The position numbers and the translations under genes are program-made. The notes beneath the pieces are model-generated. The model did no database searches and had not been told where the DNA came from. It was given only the letters and a program-made list of their open reading frames with translations. From NCBI GenBank assembly GCA_963277665.1, contig OY728136.1, positions 1,977,176,576 through 1,977,240,575 of the forward strand: a DNA stretch of 64,000 nucleotides. The letters are read 5' to 3'. Positions 1-10,752 of this stretch are shown one piece after another. Each line of letters opens with the position of its first letter. The first letter of the stretch is position 1. This stretch comes from Viscum album. Lineage: Eukaryota; Streptophyta; Magnoliopsida; Santalales; Viscaceae.

Positions 1-2143
1 ATTTATTTTACTTTTATATGGGTTTTCTATTCCACTAACAATAAAATTGTTCCAACATAATGGTGTTTATAAATTATTCTGATTTACTAAATAATGTGTT
101 TCTATTCACTTAGATAAAAAATTATGTTTGGAAGATTCTAGTGGATTAAAATTAAAATGTGTTTAAATATTTATAAAATGTTCTATTTCAATCATTTTTT
201 TACAATAGGAAACCGACTTTACACTAAAACCATTTAATTTTAATAGGAAAATATCATTTTCTTCTTGAGAGAGTCTATGGAGGAAATATTTTTGAAAATC
301 AATTCTTGGTCATACTTCAGTTTTTCATTCTTGAGATTTATTTTCTTCTATTTAATTTTAAAAATGGATTGATTAAGGAAAATAAAATGTTTGAGTTTAT
401 TAGAATTTCATGTTTCCTTTCATGAATACATTCGACCATATCCGTTTTGGGGATTTATTAAGGTTTCTAATGTAAAATGGTTCTATGAATGGGAAATTAT
501 TAATTTTTGGTCATTCTATGATGAAATTTTAATTCATTGAATACCATGTTAAAAATAATTGTTTTGGTTGTTAAATCATTAGAAGTTATATGTATATTTT
601 TTGAAATTTATTTTTAATAACTTGTGTTCAGTATAATTTTTCAAATTATAAATTCATTAATTATTAATTTTATTTCGAATTGTGAATTGATTACTCTAGA
701 ATAAAATTTATTAATAGAAAATAAATGAATATTGTATCCAAAAAAAATAAAGAATAATTATTGATGATGAATTTTATTGGGAATCAATTTGATCTTGATG
801 GAAACTTATGAAGATTGAAAATATCTAAGAACATATTTGCATTTATTATGATTGAGTTAAACATTTTTTTATGTAGAGGGTGAATTTAGTTAGGTATTTT
901 GAATCATGTCCCACCATGGGGAAGATGAATTTGAAGGATTCTACATGAAGTTTGTTGATGTGATTCCTAATATAGATTTTAGTTTTTTTGGATGTGATGT
1001 TGGTGTTGGCTCATGACTAAAGGGGAGATATAATTGGTGGATCATTCACAAAGATATCCCAGTCACACACAACACGCAATCGAGAGGATATAGGCCTATA
1101 GACAATAAAAATAACAATAAAAGAGTTCAAATTATATCTATATAGAGGAATGATTAGATATTATTAGATAATATTCATCTTATCTTTCTATTTAATTCAG
1201 GTTTTTGTGTGTTGAAATGTTTACATTGAGTAATTTTTTTCTATTTCCATGAATACTTAAATTGTATAATATAATTGGAAATTATGAAATAAATTTTATT
1301 TTTTCTTATACAATATTAGTTTTAATCATTGAGTTATACAATTATTTTCATCAAATATCTCATTTTATCTTATTCATGGGCACCTTTTCTCCTCTATTCC
1401 TTGAATAGATAGGTGAAGAGTAGAGGTTCTATTTGCCTGTTCAACTGTAACCAAAGTATTTAACTAGAAAAGGATATAGTTATATAATTATCCATGAATA
1501 ATTAACCTCATATTGAGTTTAGATAGACTAAAATATTCCTAGGATAGTTTTCTAGATGTATTATTCATCTATTGATAGTAGGGTGATTCAATCCACTTTT
1601 CACAGGACTTCATCACTTTTATGGTTAATTCTATTTCAAGATAAGTGTATTTTTTTATCAAGTATGTCAAGTCTATTTTCCCTAACTTCATTGACTAATC
1701 ATTTTTCCCCTCTATCACTTTAAATCTTACTTTTTTTTATTTTCACCACTATTTACAAATAACATTCACACTATATACTTCACCAACACTACCTTTCAAT
1801 TTTATTTTATCCTGTTTTATTGTTATATTTGTTTTTGTCACAAACATTTATCCTTATCTAGGGTTTCACCCTAAATACCAGTGTTCTAGTAGTTAGTAGG
1901 TTATAAATAGTAAATTTGATTCTAATTAATGACCTAGTACTATTAGTGTCATCCAACATAAAAGTGGACTGGTAAACCAGATGTTGTCCTAGAGTATAAA
2001 TGCCCTCAAAGATGTAGTGAATGTGATATACCCATTTCTAAATTTTTCTAAGGATATACCTCAACCAAATAATTTTAGAGGGTAATGGAACCAGAGAAAT
2101 CATGACATTATTAGTGTGTGGTTCTCATCATGGCACTACCTAT
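1..2143. other. AT-rich non-genic DNA left of element X
   Basis: I see no gene here. All frames are broken and the sequence is strongly AT-rich, with many T- and A-runs. A purine stretch AAAGGGGAGATA near 1019-1031 resembles the polypurine tract that precedes copia LTRs. No matching second LTR is visible in the window, so I do not call an element. Confidence 0.6.
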
Positions 2144-3058
2144 TGTAATTCCTTATATTCTTCCGATCATTTTAAATTTAAGAAATAACTTTAATATTGA
2201 ATTAATAGAGAATCCCAATTCTGAAACAAACTACAAAATGGAATTATGATAGTTTCAATATCTAAAAATTAGTTTTCTGGATATGGAATGGATCTCAAAT
2301 TTTTGTCATAGGGCTCGAGAGAGTAGTGGGAAATTATTGGATGAGGTAGGGCTAATAAAGGCTATAGTCTACCGTCACCAGCATGTTATTGGTATGGATG
2401 GTAGAACATATATTTAGTAGGTATCCCCTTGCTAACCAGCATGCTTTAAATATTGAAAAATTATAATCCTTCATCCTCTAATTTTATGAGGGGGAATCTC
2501 CCCTTCTTTTCATTTGGTTGGGTTCATGGTATAGGGTTGGTTCCCACTTTTTCTCCCATACCCCCCCCCCCCCTAATTAGGGGTTCTTTTGTGGGATTGT
2601 TTCTTTAATTCAATGTAAATTCTATATTTTTTCAACCTATATTAATCTCCATACTTACATTAATGAAATTTTCCTTCCTCCAGGATAATTTTTTGGTACT
2701 GATTCCACTGGATCATGGTGTAATTGTCCGAATGATATGGGTATTTATTTTGGATTATGCTGAGGGCTTACTGTAATGCAATATTCACCCAGTTTCTCAA
2801 TGATTCAAAATGGTATGTCTCCATTATGAATTTTCTTAGTTTTTTTTCAAAATTTAGTTTTGGTGTCTTAGGTTTGGTATTTGTCTCGTCCTGGGTATAA
2901 TGGAATGTCTAGTGTGGTGGAAACACCGTTTCTCAAACATTCAATCAGTGATCAAGGCCTGGTGAGTTTTTTGAAATTCTGAAGAATTTTAATTGAATTA
3001 ATTAATTAATTCTAAATTTTATAATTAATTATGTGTTATTCCATGGTTTGAGATAGGG

Positions 3059-3063
3059 TCTTA
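3059..3063 (+). repeat. Target-site duplication (left) of element A: TCTTA
   Basis: TCTTA directly precedes the TG start of element A and is repeated directly after its CA end at 16502-16506. Joining the flanks restores the X LTR sequence. Confidence 0.93.
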
Positions 3064-4099
3064 TGTAAAGACCCGGAAATTTCAAGGAAATTTTTTTCTT
3101 AATTTTCTTTGGAATTTTACAAGAACGCAGTTTCTGACGGCGCCTGATTCTGAGGCCCGGTGTGCCCGGAATTAATTTCCGAAGTTTGGCTCGGGTACGT
3201 TCAGTGAACGAGCGAGCGGGAATTTCTATCTTTTGAACCGGTGCCCGGAATCGAATTCCGAGGGCACCTATGGAACCGCAGCGCCGGTAATTACTTAAGA
3301 ACTCCTGTTCCGGAGTTGCGTTTACACGAGTGTTGATAATAAAAATTGTGGAAGTTTATTTTATAACTACACTACAATTTTTATTAACTTACTCTAAGTG
3401 TTAGCTCATGGTGGAAGTTGGGTAACCACCCAACCTCCCTTGGGAGGTTATGAGGGTGGTGGTGCCCATATGAACCTCACCTCTTCATATCCTCTAAAAC
3501 CCCTCAACTCCCACTTAAATGATTTTAACTTAGTTATAACTTATGTCTTAAATGAGTTGATTTTAATGTGGTGAGTTATGTGAGTCTTTTGAATTTCAAA
3601 CGCTTGAATTTCAAAAGCCATGGGAAGTTAATTAAATAAGTGGAGAACTTATTTCATTTGGTTGGGTTGTGATGTTTGAGTGCTTTTGGAAAGCAGGCTT
3701 AGAAGTCTTGAAGTTTCTTCATCCTCTTGACAAAGAACGCGAAGAACAATCGGACATCGACGAAGAACGCCATGTTCTCGGGAACCGTCTTCCGCGATGC
3801 CATACCCGCAATACCGACGACGTCTTCTTCCGCGACATCTCTTTTCGCGACGCCGAATCTCGTCACATCTTAAATCAAGGTAGGGGTTTTAACTTTTTAA
3901 AGTTATTTGGATCTCTCCTTCGAACTTGAAGGTTTATATTTGTCGGGCCTTGATTCCAAATCTTTTTTATTTAATTTAAAAGATTGTGAAAGTTTATCAT
4001 TCATTAAAGGCCGATTGTTAGCAAATAACGCGAGGGGGCTGAACCGCACGAACACGACCGACCCTCCTCTTATTCATGTTGATTTTGTTGTGGATTGAA

Positions 4100-4850
4100 A
4101 CAGGTGTGGCGCGGTGCCGTCGCACTGCGCAGGATCATGCGGCAAGAAACGCGCGGCGCCGTCGCGCCGCATCGTTAAATAATGCAAGGACGCGACGCCG
4201 TCGCGCCGCGTCGAAGAAAGTTGAAGGCGCCGCAGCCGGAGCGGGGCCGCGGTGGAGGGGCGCGGTGTCGTCGCACCGCGTCGGACAACGAAGGTCGCGG
4301 CCGGTTCCGGGCCGCGGCGGAATGAGAAGACAGGCGGCCAGCCGGGCCGCCGGTGTCGGAAGCCGGAAGGGGGACCGGCCTTGCCGGTCCCGTTGAGGAA
4401 GAACCGGCCGGCCAGGTCGGGCCGGCCGGAAGGCAGAAAACCGGGGGAAATAATATCCCCCGGCCAGCCTTAATGGCCCCCCAATTATGAGGGGGGCCGA
4501 TTTCACAAGGGGGGGGGGCAGGCGGCCCCCCGTTTTCTCGAAGGCAGGCCCCCACGTGAGGGGGGCCGTTTTTCTTTAGGCGCGGCAGGTTGCTGCGCCG
4601 CCAGCTGAGGAAAGGCGGGGGCTTTGCACCCCGCGCGCGGCACACGAACGGAGCCCAGGCCGCGCCGCCGGGCCGGCCCGCGCCGCCGCGCCGGGCCGGG
4701 TTTTCCGAGCCGGGCCGGGTCGTCGGGCCGGGTCGCCGCCCGGGGCGGCTCGACCCGGTTCGGCCGACCCAGGGGGGGGGGGTCGGGCCGGGTCGGCCCG
4801 AGCCCAGACCCCCAGTTTCGGACCACTTTCGGTCAAATGCCCGTATCTTG
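4100..4850 (+). repeat. GC- and CpG-rich block in the A LTR with GTCGC repeats and G-runs
   Basis: This block contrasts sharply with the AT-rich surroundings. It begins with several degenerate copies of a motif like GCCGTCGCGCCGCGTCG (about 4108, 4154, 4192 and 4264). G-runs follow, including ten G at 4509-4518. The second copy, in the 3' LTR at about 10580-10757 and 13978-14560, has the same block with an 18-G run at 14228-14245. Its role is unknown; it may be a promoter-proximal or structural part of the LTR. Confidence 0.8.
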
Positions 4851-4967
4851 GGCTACGGGCCTCCAAACGACTCGCCGTCAGCGGCAACGCGATCCTTGGA
4901 TCGAGGCGGTCGTTTTGGTATACTATACTCAAGGTAAATCTTCCTTTTCGGGAGCCTACGTGGTTAA

Positions 4968-5030
4968 AACTCCATAGTTAAGCGTGCTTGGCCTAGAGTA
5001 GTGATCAGGATGGGTGACCTCCTGGGAAGT
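4968..5030 (+). ncRNA. 5S rRNA-derived segment in the A 5' LTR
   Basis: This 63-bp stretch matches the second half of plant 5S rRNA from AACTCC through GGGAAGT. The A-box region (AGTTAAGCGTGCTTGG) and the C-box region (GGATGGGTGACCTCC) are unchanged from the plant consensus as I know it. The stretch between them has two substitutions just after the A-box and a short altered stretch with one extra base before the C-box. The first half of 5S rRNA is not visible, so this is not a functional ribosomal RNA gene. The control regions could still bind the Pol III factors TFIIIA and TFIIIC. The first TTTT downstream, a possible terminator, is at 5132-5135. Cassandra elements are the known precedent for 5S sequence inside an LTR. 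Confidence 0.88.
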
Positions 5031-5040
5031 TTCCCAGGGT

Positions 5041-5450
5041 GGGTGTGAGACGGAAAAGCCAATAACTCTCAGATCGGGCGTCCGATTGACGCGCTGTCTG
5101 TTGCGTTGAGTTCCTGTTGACGATACGGAACTTTTGGAATCCTATGCCTGAGATTTGGATGCAGATGGATAGTGTCTGGGTCGGATCGCACCGAAATCCA
5201 ACCGGGCCCCAGGAACGAAAAAGCTGATATCTTTCTGACAGAACGTTTGTTTGAAGAACCGTCAGCGGCGTTGGTGATCTCGTTGAGAAACGGTCCCTAT
5301 GAGTATACACTATGAGAGTTCGGGGTACAGTTGAGATACAGCCGGGTTTGGTTCGCTCACGAAACCAACCGGGCCCCTGGGACGAAAAGGCTAATAACTC
5401 ACAGACCGGGCGTCCGATTGACGCGCCTTCTGTTGTGTTGAGACCCCTAT
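5041..5450 (+). repeat. Repeated modules in the A LTR downstream of the 5S segment
   Basis: The string CGGGCGTCCGATTGACGCGC occurs at about 5076 and 5407, each time preceded by AATAACTC and CAGA. A neighbouring module, CCAACCGGGCCCC followed by GGAACGAAAAAG or GGGACGAAAAGG, occurs at about 5198 and 5368. This is a diverged duplication several hundred bases long, also present in the 3' LTR. Confidence 0.75.
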
Positions 5451-5960
5451 GACGAGGCGGTCCTTTGAGATACTTCTTCGTGGGACTTTGAGATACTTGG
5501 AGTATCGACCTGTAGCTCGTGGAGCGGACCCTCCCAATGACGAGCGTGCGGAGTACGGAGACCGTGTAACTGGCTGAGACCTGACGACTGCTTGACTGAC
5601 TCGACTTGGAGTGAGTCGACTAGCCCAGGGGACGGAGCACTACTTTCTGAGGTGCAGACCCATGGCGGACGGAGCACTACCCATGTGACAGTGAAGACCC
5701 ATGGTACTCGTCCGGAGAGTACCTCAGCAGGCTACTAGGGGGTGTGCACTACTGTGTTTGGGTGACATACCTCGGCGGGAAGCACTACTGTGTCTGGGTG
5801 GCTGACCCGCGGTACTCGACAGGAGTAGTACTTCACCAGTCTTAGGTTAGTGAGCAGTACCTCGGAGTCGTGACAGGACCACTGTACACTCCAGAGACGG
5901 AGCTCTTCAGCAGTTACGGTTTCGATAATGAAAATCCTGGTTTGAGCTGAGACTTTTGAC

Positions 5961-6152
5961 CTTGTGTTTACCTCATGATTGAGATGGGTCACTTGATAAC
6001 TTAGGTATATGTATAGGCATATACGTGGGTAGTGGATATCCGTTGATTTCACAATCCTTGTGTTTCCTCATGATTGAGATGGGTTACTTGATAACTTAGG
6101 TATATGTATGGGAATATACCTAAGTAGAGGTTATCTGTTGAGATTTTCTTTG
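5961..6152 (+). repeat. 96-bp tandem duplication with TATACC hairpin in the A LTR
   Basis: Two copies start CTTGTGTTT at 5961 and 6057. Each contains GATTGAGATGGGT and TAGGTATATG. In the second copy TAGGTATAT is followed eight bases later by ATATACCTA, which makes a perfect short inverted repeat. The same pair is present in the 3' LTR. Confidence 0.85.
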
Positions 6153-6308
6153 TGGTTATCCTTGTTGGTTTAGTGAGACCTTGAGGGTCTTGGGGTCCCT
6201 ACTGAGTATCGTTATACTCACCCCTGCACGGGCTATGCCCGCACCTCGTTGTGTTGGTTGCAGACGACGGGCAGTGCTGACGAAGGCCGAGTGTTCGAGG
6301 ACTGGACC

Positions 6309-6510
6309 GTACCCGGAGGTGGACTACACGACGAGTCAGTACCCGGAGGTGGACTACACGACGTGACGACTCACTGAGGAGGTTGACGGACGAGAGCGTG
6401 GAGGAGTCTATCTGTACCTACCCTTCAGGTAGGATCCGTGGTGGACGATCCAGGAGCTGCGCCAACTGTACCTACCCTTCAGGTAGGATCCGAGGAGGAC
6501 GACCCAGGAG
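6309..6510 (+). repeat. Short tandem repeats of 30 bp and 54 bp with CCTACC/GGTAGG hairpins
   Basis: GTACCCGGAGGTGGACTACA occurs at 6309 and 6339 (period 30). CTGTACCTACCCTTCAGGTA occurs at 6412 and 6466 (period 54). The second motif folds as CCTACC, a five-base loop, then GGTAGG. Both repeats recur in the 3' LTR. Confidence 0.85.
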
Positions 6511-6794
6511 CCGCTTCCGTCCCACCAGCTGTTGTATTTTTCTGTTGTACTTTGTTCAGTTGTAGTTGTACTTTCTTTTCGGTTTGTATTCTGGCCCATT
6601 TTTCCTTTCAGCACTTCTCTTTGTACTTAGTGTTTACTTCTGCTTATACTCTATCTTGTTTGTTTACTTTTATAAAGGCAATGCCTTCCCAGTTATCAGG
6701 TTTTACGCCTTTGGTGCTAGTCGACAGCCCCTGGCCTATGGAAGGCGGGCTTGGGGTAGTCACGGCACGGGCCCTGAGGACGGGTCATGACAAA

Positions 6795-6807
6795 TTGGTA
6801 TCAGAGG
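6795..6807 (+). other. Primer-binding site of element A (initiator tRNA-Met type)
   Basis: TTGGTATCAGAGG lies two bases after the CA end of the 5' LTR. TGGTATCAGAG is the usual plant site complementary to the 3' end of initiator tRNA-Met. It fixes the plus orientation of the element. Confidence 0.93.
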
Positions 6808-7090
6808 AGTTCGGTTCTACCGTAGAACTTATAACTCTGATGTTTCTTTCTGTGAAGCAATAGTGTTGAGAGTACCGAGTGTGGTTTTCAGTTCAGGGAG
6901 TCCAGTGTTGGTGCGGGCGGCCGACGTATCCATTCACCAGGACCCTGACAACTGATTTCCGACTTTGTGCATGAAAACACTGATTGCGTGTGTGTTTTCA
7001 AAGGTTTTCCCTTAAAACAGCTCAAACCAGGTAATCTCACCAGGTATAAACGTTTGACCGTGTCACGATGTTTCTTTCAGGATTCCTTTT

Positions 7091-7618
7091 CATGGACGAC
7101 CAGCTAGAGCCCAGAGGGATGTCCGTGCTGACAGCCTATCGAGCGACGAGGCTTCGGTGCAGGGCCCTATTGCAGTTGAGGCACCTGCGGAGGCACCAGC
7201 GGTACTGCTACCCGTTGGGCCACCGATGCCACCATCCCCAGCAATAGGCGATGCACGACGCTTGAGTGTGCTGCACGAGTTCCAGCGCCAGAGGCCACCC
7301 AGGTTCCGGGGAGAGACGGACCCGCAGGCAGCTGAGGTTTGGCTGGAGGTTGTGGTGAGAGTCTTCAGGCTAGTGGGGACGCCGGTAGACTTCATGATGA
7401 TCTTTGCTACCAGCCTCCTTCAGGAAGCAGCAGGAAGGTGGTGGAGCTACTTGTTCCATTTTTGCGATGAGATGAACTTCGCATGGGAAGACTTTGAGAC
7501 CTTCTTTAGGGTGGAGTTTGTGCTAGTAGCTCTACACCCGAGCGTGTACAGGAGCTTCTACCTTTGCCGCGTGCTTTTCGATCAGTACCCGAATCATCTG
7601 TGGGTAGTAGACAGATGA
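7091..7618 (+). pseudogene. Broken gag of element A, N-terminal and capsid part
   Basis: The open frame runs to a TGA at 7618. Its usable length is about 150-175 codons depending on the start; the first ATG in frame is at 7157. The part from about residue 35 of that frame reads like a Ty3/gypsy capsid: FRGETDPQAAEVWL, then GRWWSYL and WEDFETFF. This is the 'F-x-G-x-x-x-P, W-W, F-F' pattern of the retrotransposon gag domain. The usual following part, with repeated basic residues and SV-x-EY, is poorly kept. The nucleocapsid part follows in another frame after a frameshift near 7615. The N-terminus is Ala/Pro rich. It would have formed virus-like particles in the cytoplasm. No pol follows directly. 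Confidence 0.8.
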
Positions 7619-7623
7619 TGTAG

Positions 7624-7848
7624 ATGTCCAGGAGGACCAGACTAGCAGTTAGACGATCTCGGGTTTTAGGACCGGTGGTGTGGGGCACCCGAGGTGGGGT
7701 CAGAGCCAGGCGTGCCAAAAACGGACAATGTTACTCATGCGGCGGAAAGGGTCACTTGGCACGTGACTGTCCGAATCCTCGTACGGTTGATCAGCGGGTG
7801 TCGGAGGAGCCACCGAGACAGAAGCAGCGACTAGTGCTTGGGCAATAG
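7624..7848 (+). pseudogene. Gag nucleocapsid part of element A with CCHC zinc knuckle
   Basis: This frame carries one perfect zinc knuckle, CYSCGGKGHLARDC (C-x2-C-x4-H-x4-C), which binds the element's RNA during packaging. The region before it is rich in Arg and Gly. It is one frame off the upstream capsid part, so the original gag was broken by an indel near 7615. It ends at a stop just after a Glu/Pro/Arg-rich tail, about where a gag-pol junction would be. No protease signature (DTGA or similar) follows. Confidence 0.82.
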
Positions 7849-9121
7849 CCGAGCAGTGGACAAGGCAGTAGATATCTGAGAGTAGGTGGGCAGGAGAGGA
7901 ACTAGTGGATACGTCCTTTGTACTTCTAGTTCCATGTTGCTTTTCTATTCGTGTCTTTGTACTATGAGATGCAATAATAAAAATACACTTATCTTTGTTT
8001 TCTTTCCTGTCCTTTTGTTTGGTTGATACTGAGTGGTCCCGGTTAAACTGTTGACTTGACCCTCACTTTCGAGATTTCTACTGGAGGGGACCCAGTGACC
8101 TCACACTGATGCTGATAGTGTAACTCGACCCATGGAGGCAAGAGTGACAGTTGGATCTCTTAGTAGATACGTCGAGGCCTTACGACGTTATCCATGGCAT
8201 GAATGCATCATTCATGTCTAGATTGACTGTATTAGGCAACGGATGTGGTTCTTCTAGAGGATGAGACCAGGTTTCTCTTTTCGTCAAAGAAGAAATCATA
8301 GCAGCTCTTGTGAGACTAAAGGAGGTCAAGGACATCCAAGAGAGGATGAAGACTACATAGTGCAGTAAGAAACAGGAAACCGGTGCCAGTCTTAGAGAAT
8401 CGGGCGTGTTAAGAAGAGGAAGCTTAAAGGAGAGATGAGTCTACGAAGCAGTAGACGTGGAGGCAGAGCTAGGAGAGCTGCATGAGGTGGTGTACATCCT
8501 AACATGGTACAACCACCCTCCTTAGTTATCCCCGCCAAGCTCAGGGAGCTGGAGGGCGGTGGAAGAATGCGGCTGCATGCGGTCAAAGAGTGTGACCCAA
8601 TGGCTCTAGAAATGATTCAAGGGACAGTCTGTGTCCACTACTAGCTGCTGTAGTAACAGACGTCGATATGAATCATTCCTTGCTTTCACAAATCTTGTTC
8701 CAGACCTAGAGTTTTTGGTAAGCCGTGGACTTGACCCTCACGTCTGGAGATACCTTGGGAGGAGACTCGATAATCACACTTACGCCGACGGTGTGGTCAG
8801 ACCCTCGAGGCGAGAGTTCCGGTTGGAATCTCTTGGTGACAGTGTCGAGGCCTTACGATGTTAGTTTGAGTATGGAATGGGAAATAACTGTTCATACTCA
8901 AATTGACGGTTTTAGGCAAACGTCGGGATGAGTTTCCCATGGTCGGCGGAAAAGGAAACCCCAGGCAGCGTAGGGTAACTCTTGCACAGGAGGGTGCGAC
9001 CGATCACACTTGAGTCGGTCAACCTTACCCTCGTGGTAGAAGCCTTTCGAGTTCCAGTTCTAACAGAAAATGGAGACCTCTGGAGTTCGAGGATGATGAT
9101 CACGTCCTTATAAGGGTCTCA
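7849..9121 (+). repeat. Unassigned internal region of A with a diverged 200-bp duplication
   Basis: This 1.3 kb stretch should hold pol but shows no protease, reverse transcriptase or integrase-core motif. Two parts resemble each other: about 8055-8240 and 8730-8935. Shared strings include GACTTGACCCTCAC, GTCGAGGCCTTACGA and TTAGGCAA, roughly in the same order. A run AATAATAAAAAT near 7973 could serve as a poly(A) signal. It may be heavily rearranged pol, or sequence captured from elsewhere. Confidence 0.6.
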
Positions 9122-9520
9122 CCTCGACGAGGTTTACGAAGATGTGGCCAAGGCGGCAAGTTATCTCCGGAGTTCAGCGGACCTTCTTAGGTCCCCAGCT
9201 GGGTTGGCGGGGTGGTTTACCGCTTGACCCATTCACTGCAGTTGCACTAGGTGTACGACGACTTCCACGTATCTCAACTAGGGAGATACGTGCTCGACCC
9301 TTTGCATACCATCGACCATGAGGAGCTGGACGATGGCGATGGGGTGTCTTTCACGGAGATTCCAGTGGGGATCGAGGATCGACAGGAGAAGATCCTATGA
9401 GGACGATCGATTCCTCCGGTGCACTTTCTTTGGCAGTACGGAAACCTCCAGGTGAGCACATAGGAGTGGAAGGCTCAGATGCGTGCTCTGTACCGCTTTT
9501 GTGACCCTAGTTTGTGTTGA
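9122..9520 (+). pseudogene. C-terminal end of integrase/chromodomain of element A
   Basis: One frame can be read through four in-frame stops to a TGA at 9518-9520. It contains GGKLSPEFSGP, then VVYRLTHSLQLH, then VYDDFHVSQLGRYVLDP, then IPVGIEDRQEKIL, FLWQY and MRALYRF. These match in order the GPY/F module (K-L-S-P-R-x-x-G-P, AYRL, VHxVFHVSxLRKY) and the weak CR-type chromodomain tail of Del/Tekay chromoviruses as I know them. It is the last part of pol and lies just before the polypurine tract, as expected. The rest of pol is missing. The four stops show it is dead. Confidence 0.85.
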
Positions 9521-9544
9521 AGCTTTACGGGGATGTAAAGCCCT

Positions 9545-9557
9545 GTGGTGGGAGTAA
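9545..9557 (+). other. Polypurine tract region of element A
   Basis: GTGGTGGGAGTAA directly precedes the 3' LTR start TGTAAAGACCC at 9558. It is G-rich though not purely purine, and its position is that of the plus-strand primer. Confidence 0.7.
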
Positions 9558-10752
9558 TGTAAAGACCCGGGAATTTCAAGGAAATTTTTTTCTTAATTTT
9601 CTTTGGAATTTTACAAGAACGCAGTTTCTGACAGTGCCTGATTCCGAGGCCCGGTGTGCCTGGAATTAATTTACGAAGTTTGGCTCGGGTACGTTCAGTG
9701 AACGAGCGAGAGGGAATTTGTATCTTTTGAACCAGTACCCGGAATCGAATTCTGAGGGCACCGATGGAACCGCAGCGCCGGTAATTACTTAGGAACTCCT
9801 GTTCCGGAGTTGCGTTTACACGAGTGTTGATAATAAAAATTGTGGAAGTTTATTTTATAACTACACTACAATTTTTATTAACTTACTCTAAGTGTTAGCT
9901 CATGGTGGAAGTTAGGTAACCACCCAACCTCCCTTGGGAGGTTATGAGGGTGGTGGTGCCCATACGAACCCCACCTCTTCATATCCTCTAAAACCCCTCA
10001 ACTCCCACTTAAATGATTTTAACTTAGTTATAACTTATGTCTTAAATGAGTTGATTTTAATGTGGTGAGTTATGTGAGTCTTTTGAATTTCAAACGCTTG
10101 AATTTCAAAAGCCATGGGAAGTTAATTAAATAAGTGGAGAACTTATTTCATTTGGTTGGGTTGTGATGTTTGAGAGCTTTCGGAAAGAAGGCTTAGAAGT
10201 CTTGAAGTTTCTTCATCCTCTTGACAAAGAACACGAAGAACAATCGGACATCGACGAAGAACGCCACGTTCTCGGGAACTGTCTTCCGCGACGCCATACC
10301 CGCAATACTGACGACGTCTTCTTCCGCGACATCTCTTTTCGCGATGCTGAATCTCATCACCTCTTAAATCAAGGTAGGGGTTTTAACTTTTTAAAGTTAT
10401 GTGGATATCTCCTTTGAACTTGAAGGTTTATATTTGTCAGGCCTTGATTCCAAATCTTTTTTATTTAATTTAAAAGATTGTGAAAGTTTATCATTCATTA
10501 AAGGCCGATTGTTAGCAAATAATGCGAGGGGACCGGACCGCACGAACACGGCCGACCCTCCTCCTATTCATGTTGATTTTGTTGTGGATTGAAACGGGTG
10601 TGGCGCGGTTCCGTCGCACTGCGCAGGATCATGCGGAAAGAAACGTGTGGCGCCATCGCGTCGCGTCGTTAAATAATGCAAGGACGCGACGCCATCGCGC
10701 CGCGTCGAAGAAAGTTGAAGGCGCCGCGGCCGGAGCGGGGCCGCGGTGGAGG

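Larger units (their letters stand above)
3064..6792 (+). repeat. 5' LTR of element A (3729 bp)
   Basis: The boundaries are TG at 3064 and CA at 6791-6792, followed by the primer-binding site. Parts in order are an AT-rich stretch to about 4095, a very GC-rich block to about 4850, a 5S rRNA-derived segment at 4968-5030, and a GC-moderate repeat-rich stretch with several tandem repeats and hairpins to about 6510. Open frames of 60-140 codons occur here and recur in the 3' LTR because the copies are nearly identical. None resembles a known protein, so I do not call them as genes. Confidence 0.93.

Noticed and set aside
3669..3929. 86-codon open frame in the A 5' LTR, recurring as 84 codons at 10163-10417
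   Set aside because: The frame recurs because the LTRs are near-identical copies. It matches no protein I know, and there is no independent evidence of selection.
4135..4977. Several overlapping open frames of 70-156 codons on both strands in the GC-rich block
   Set aside because: High GC removes stop codons in all frames. The products are low-complexity Pro/Arg/Ala/Gly with no domain, typical of spurious frames.
4968..5030. Functional 5S ribosomal RNA gene
   Set aside because: Only the 3' half of 5S rRNA is present and it lies in both LTRs of a retrotransposon. It is annotated as a 5S-derived segment instead.
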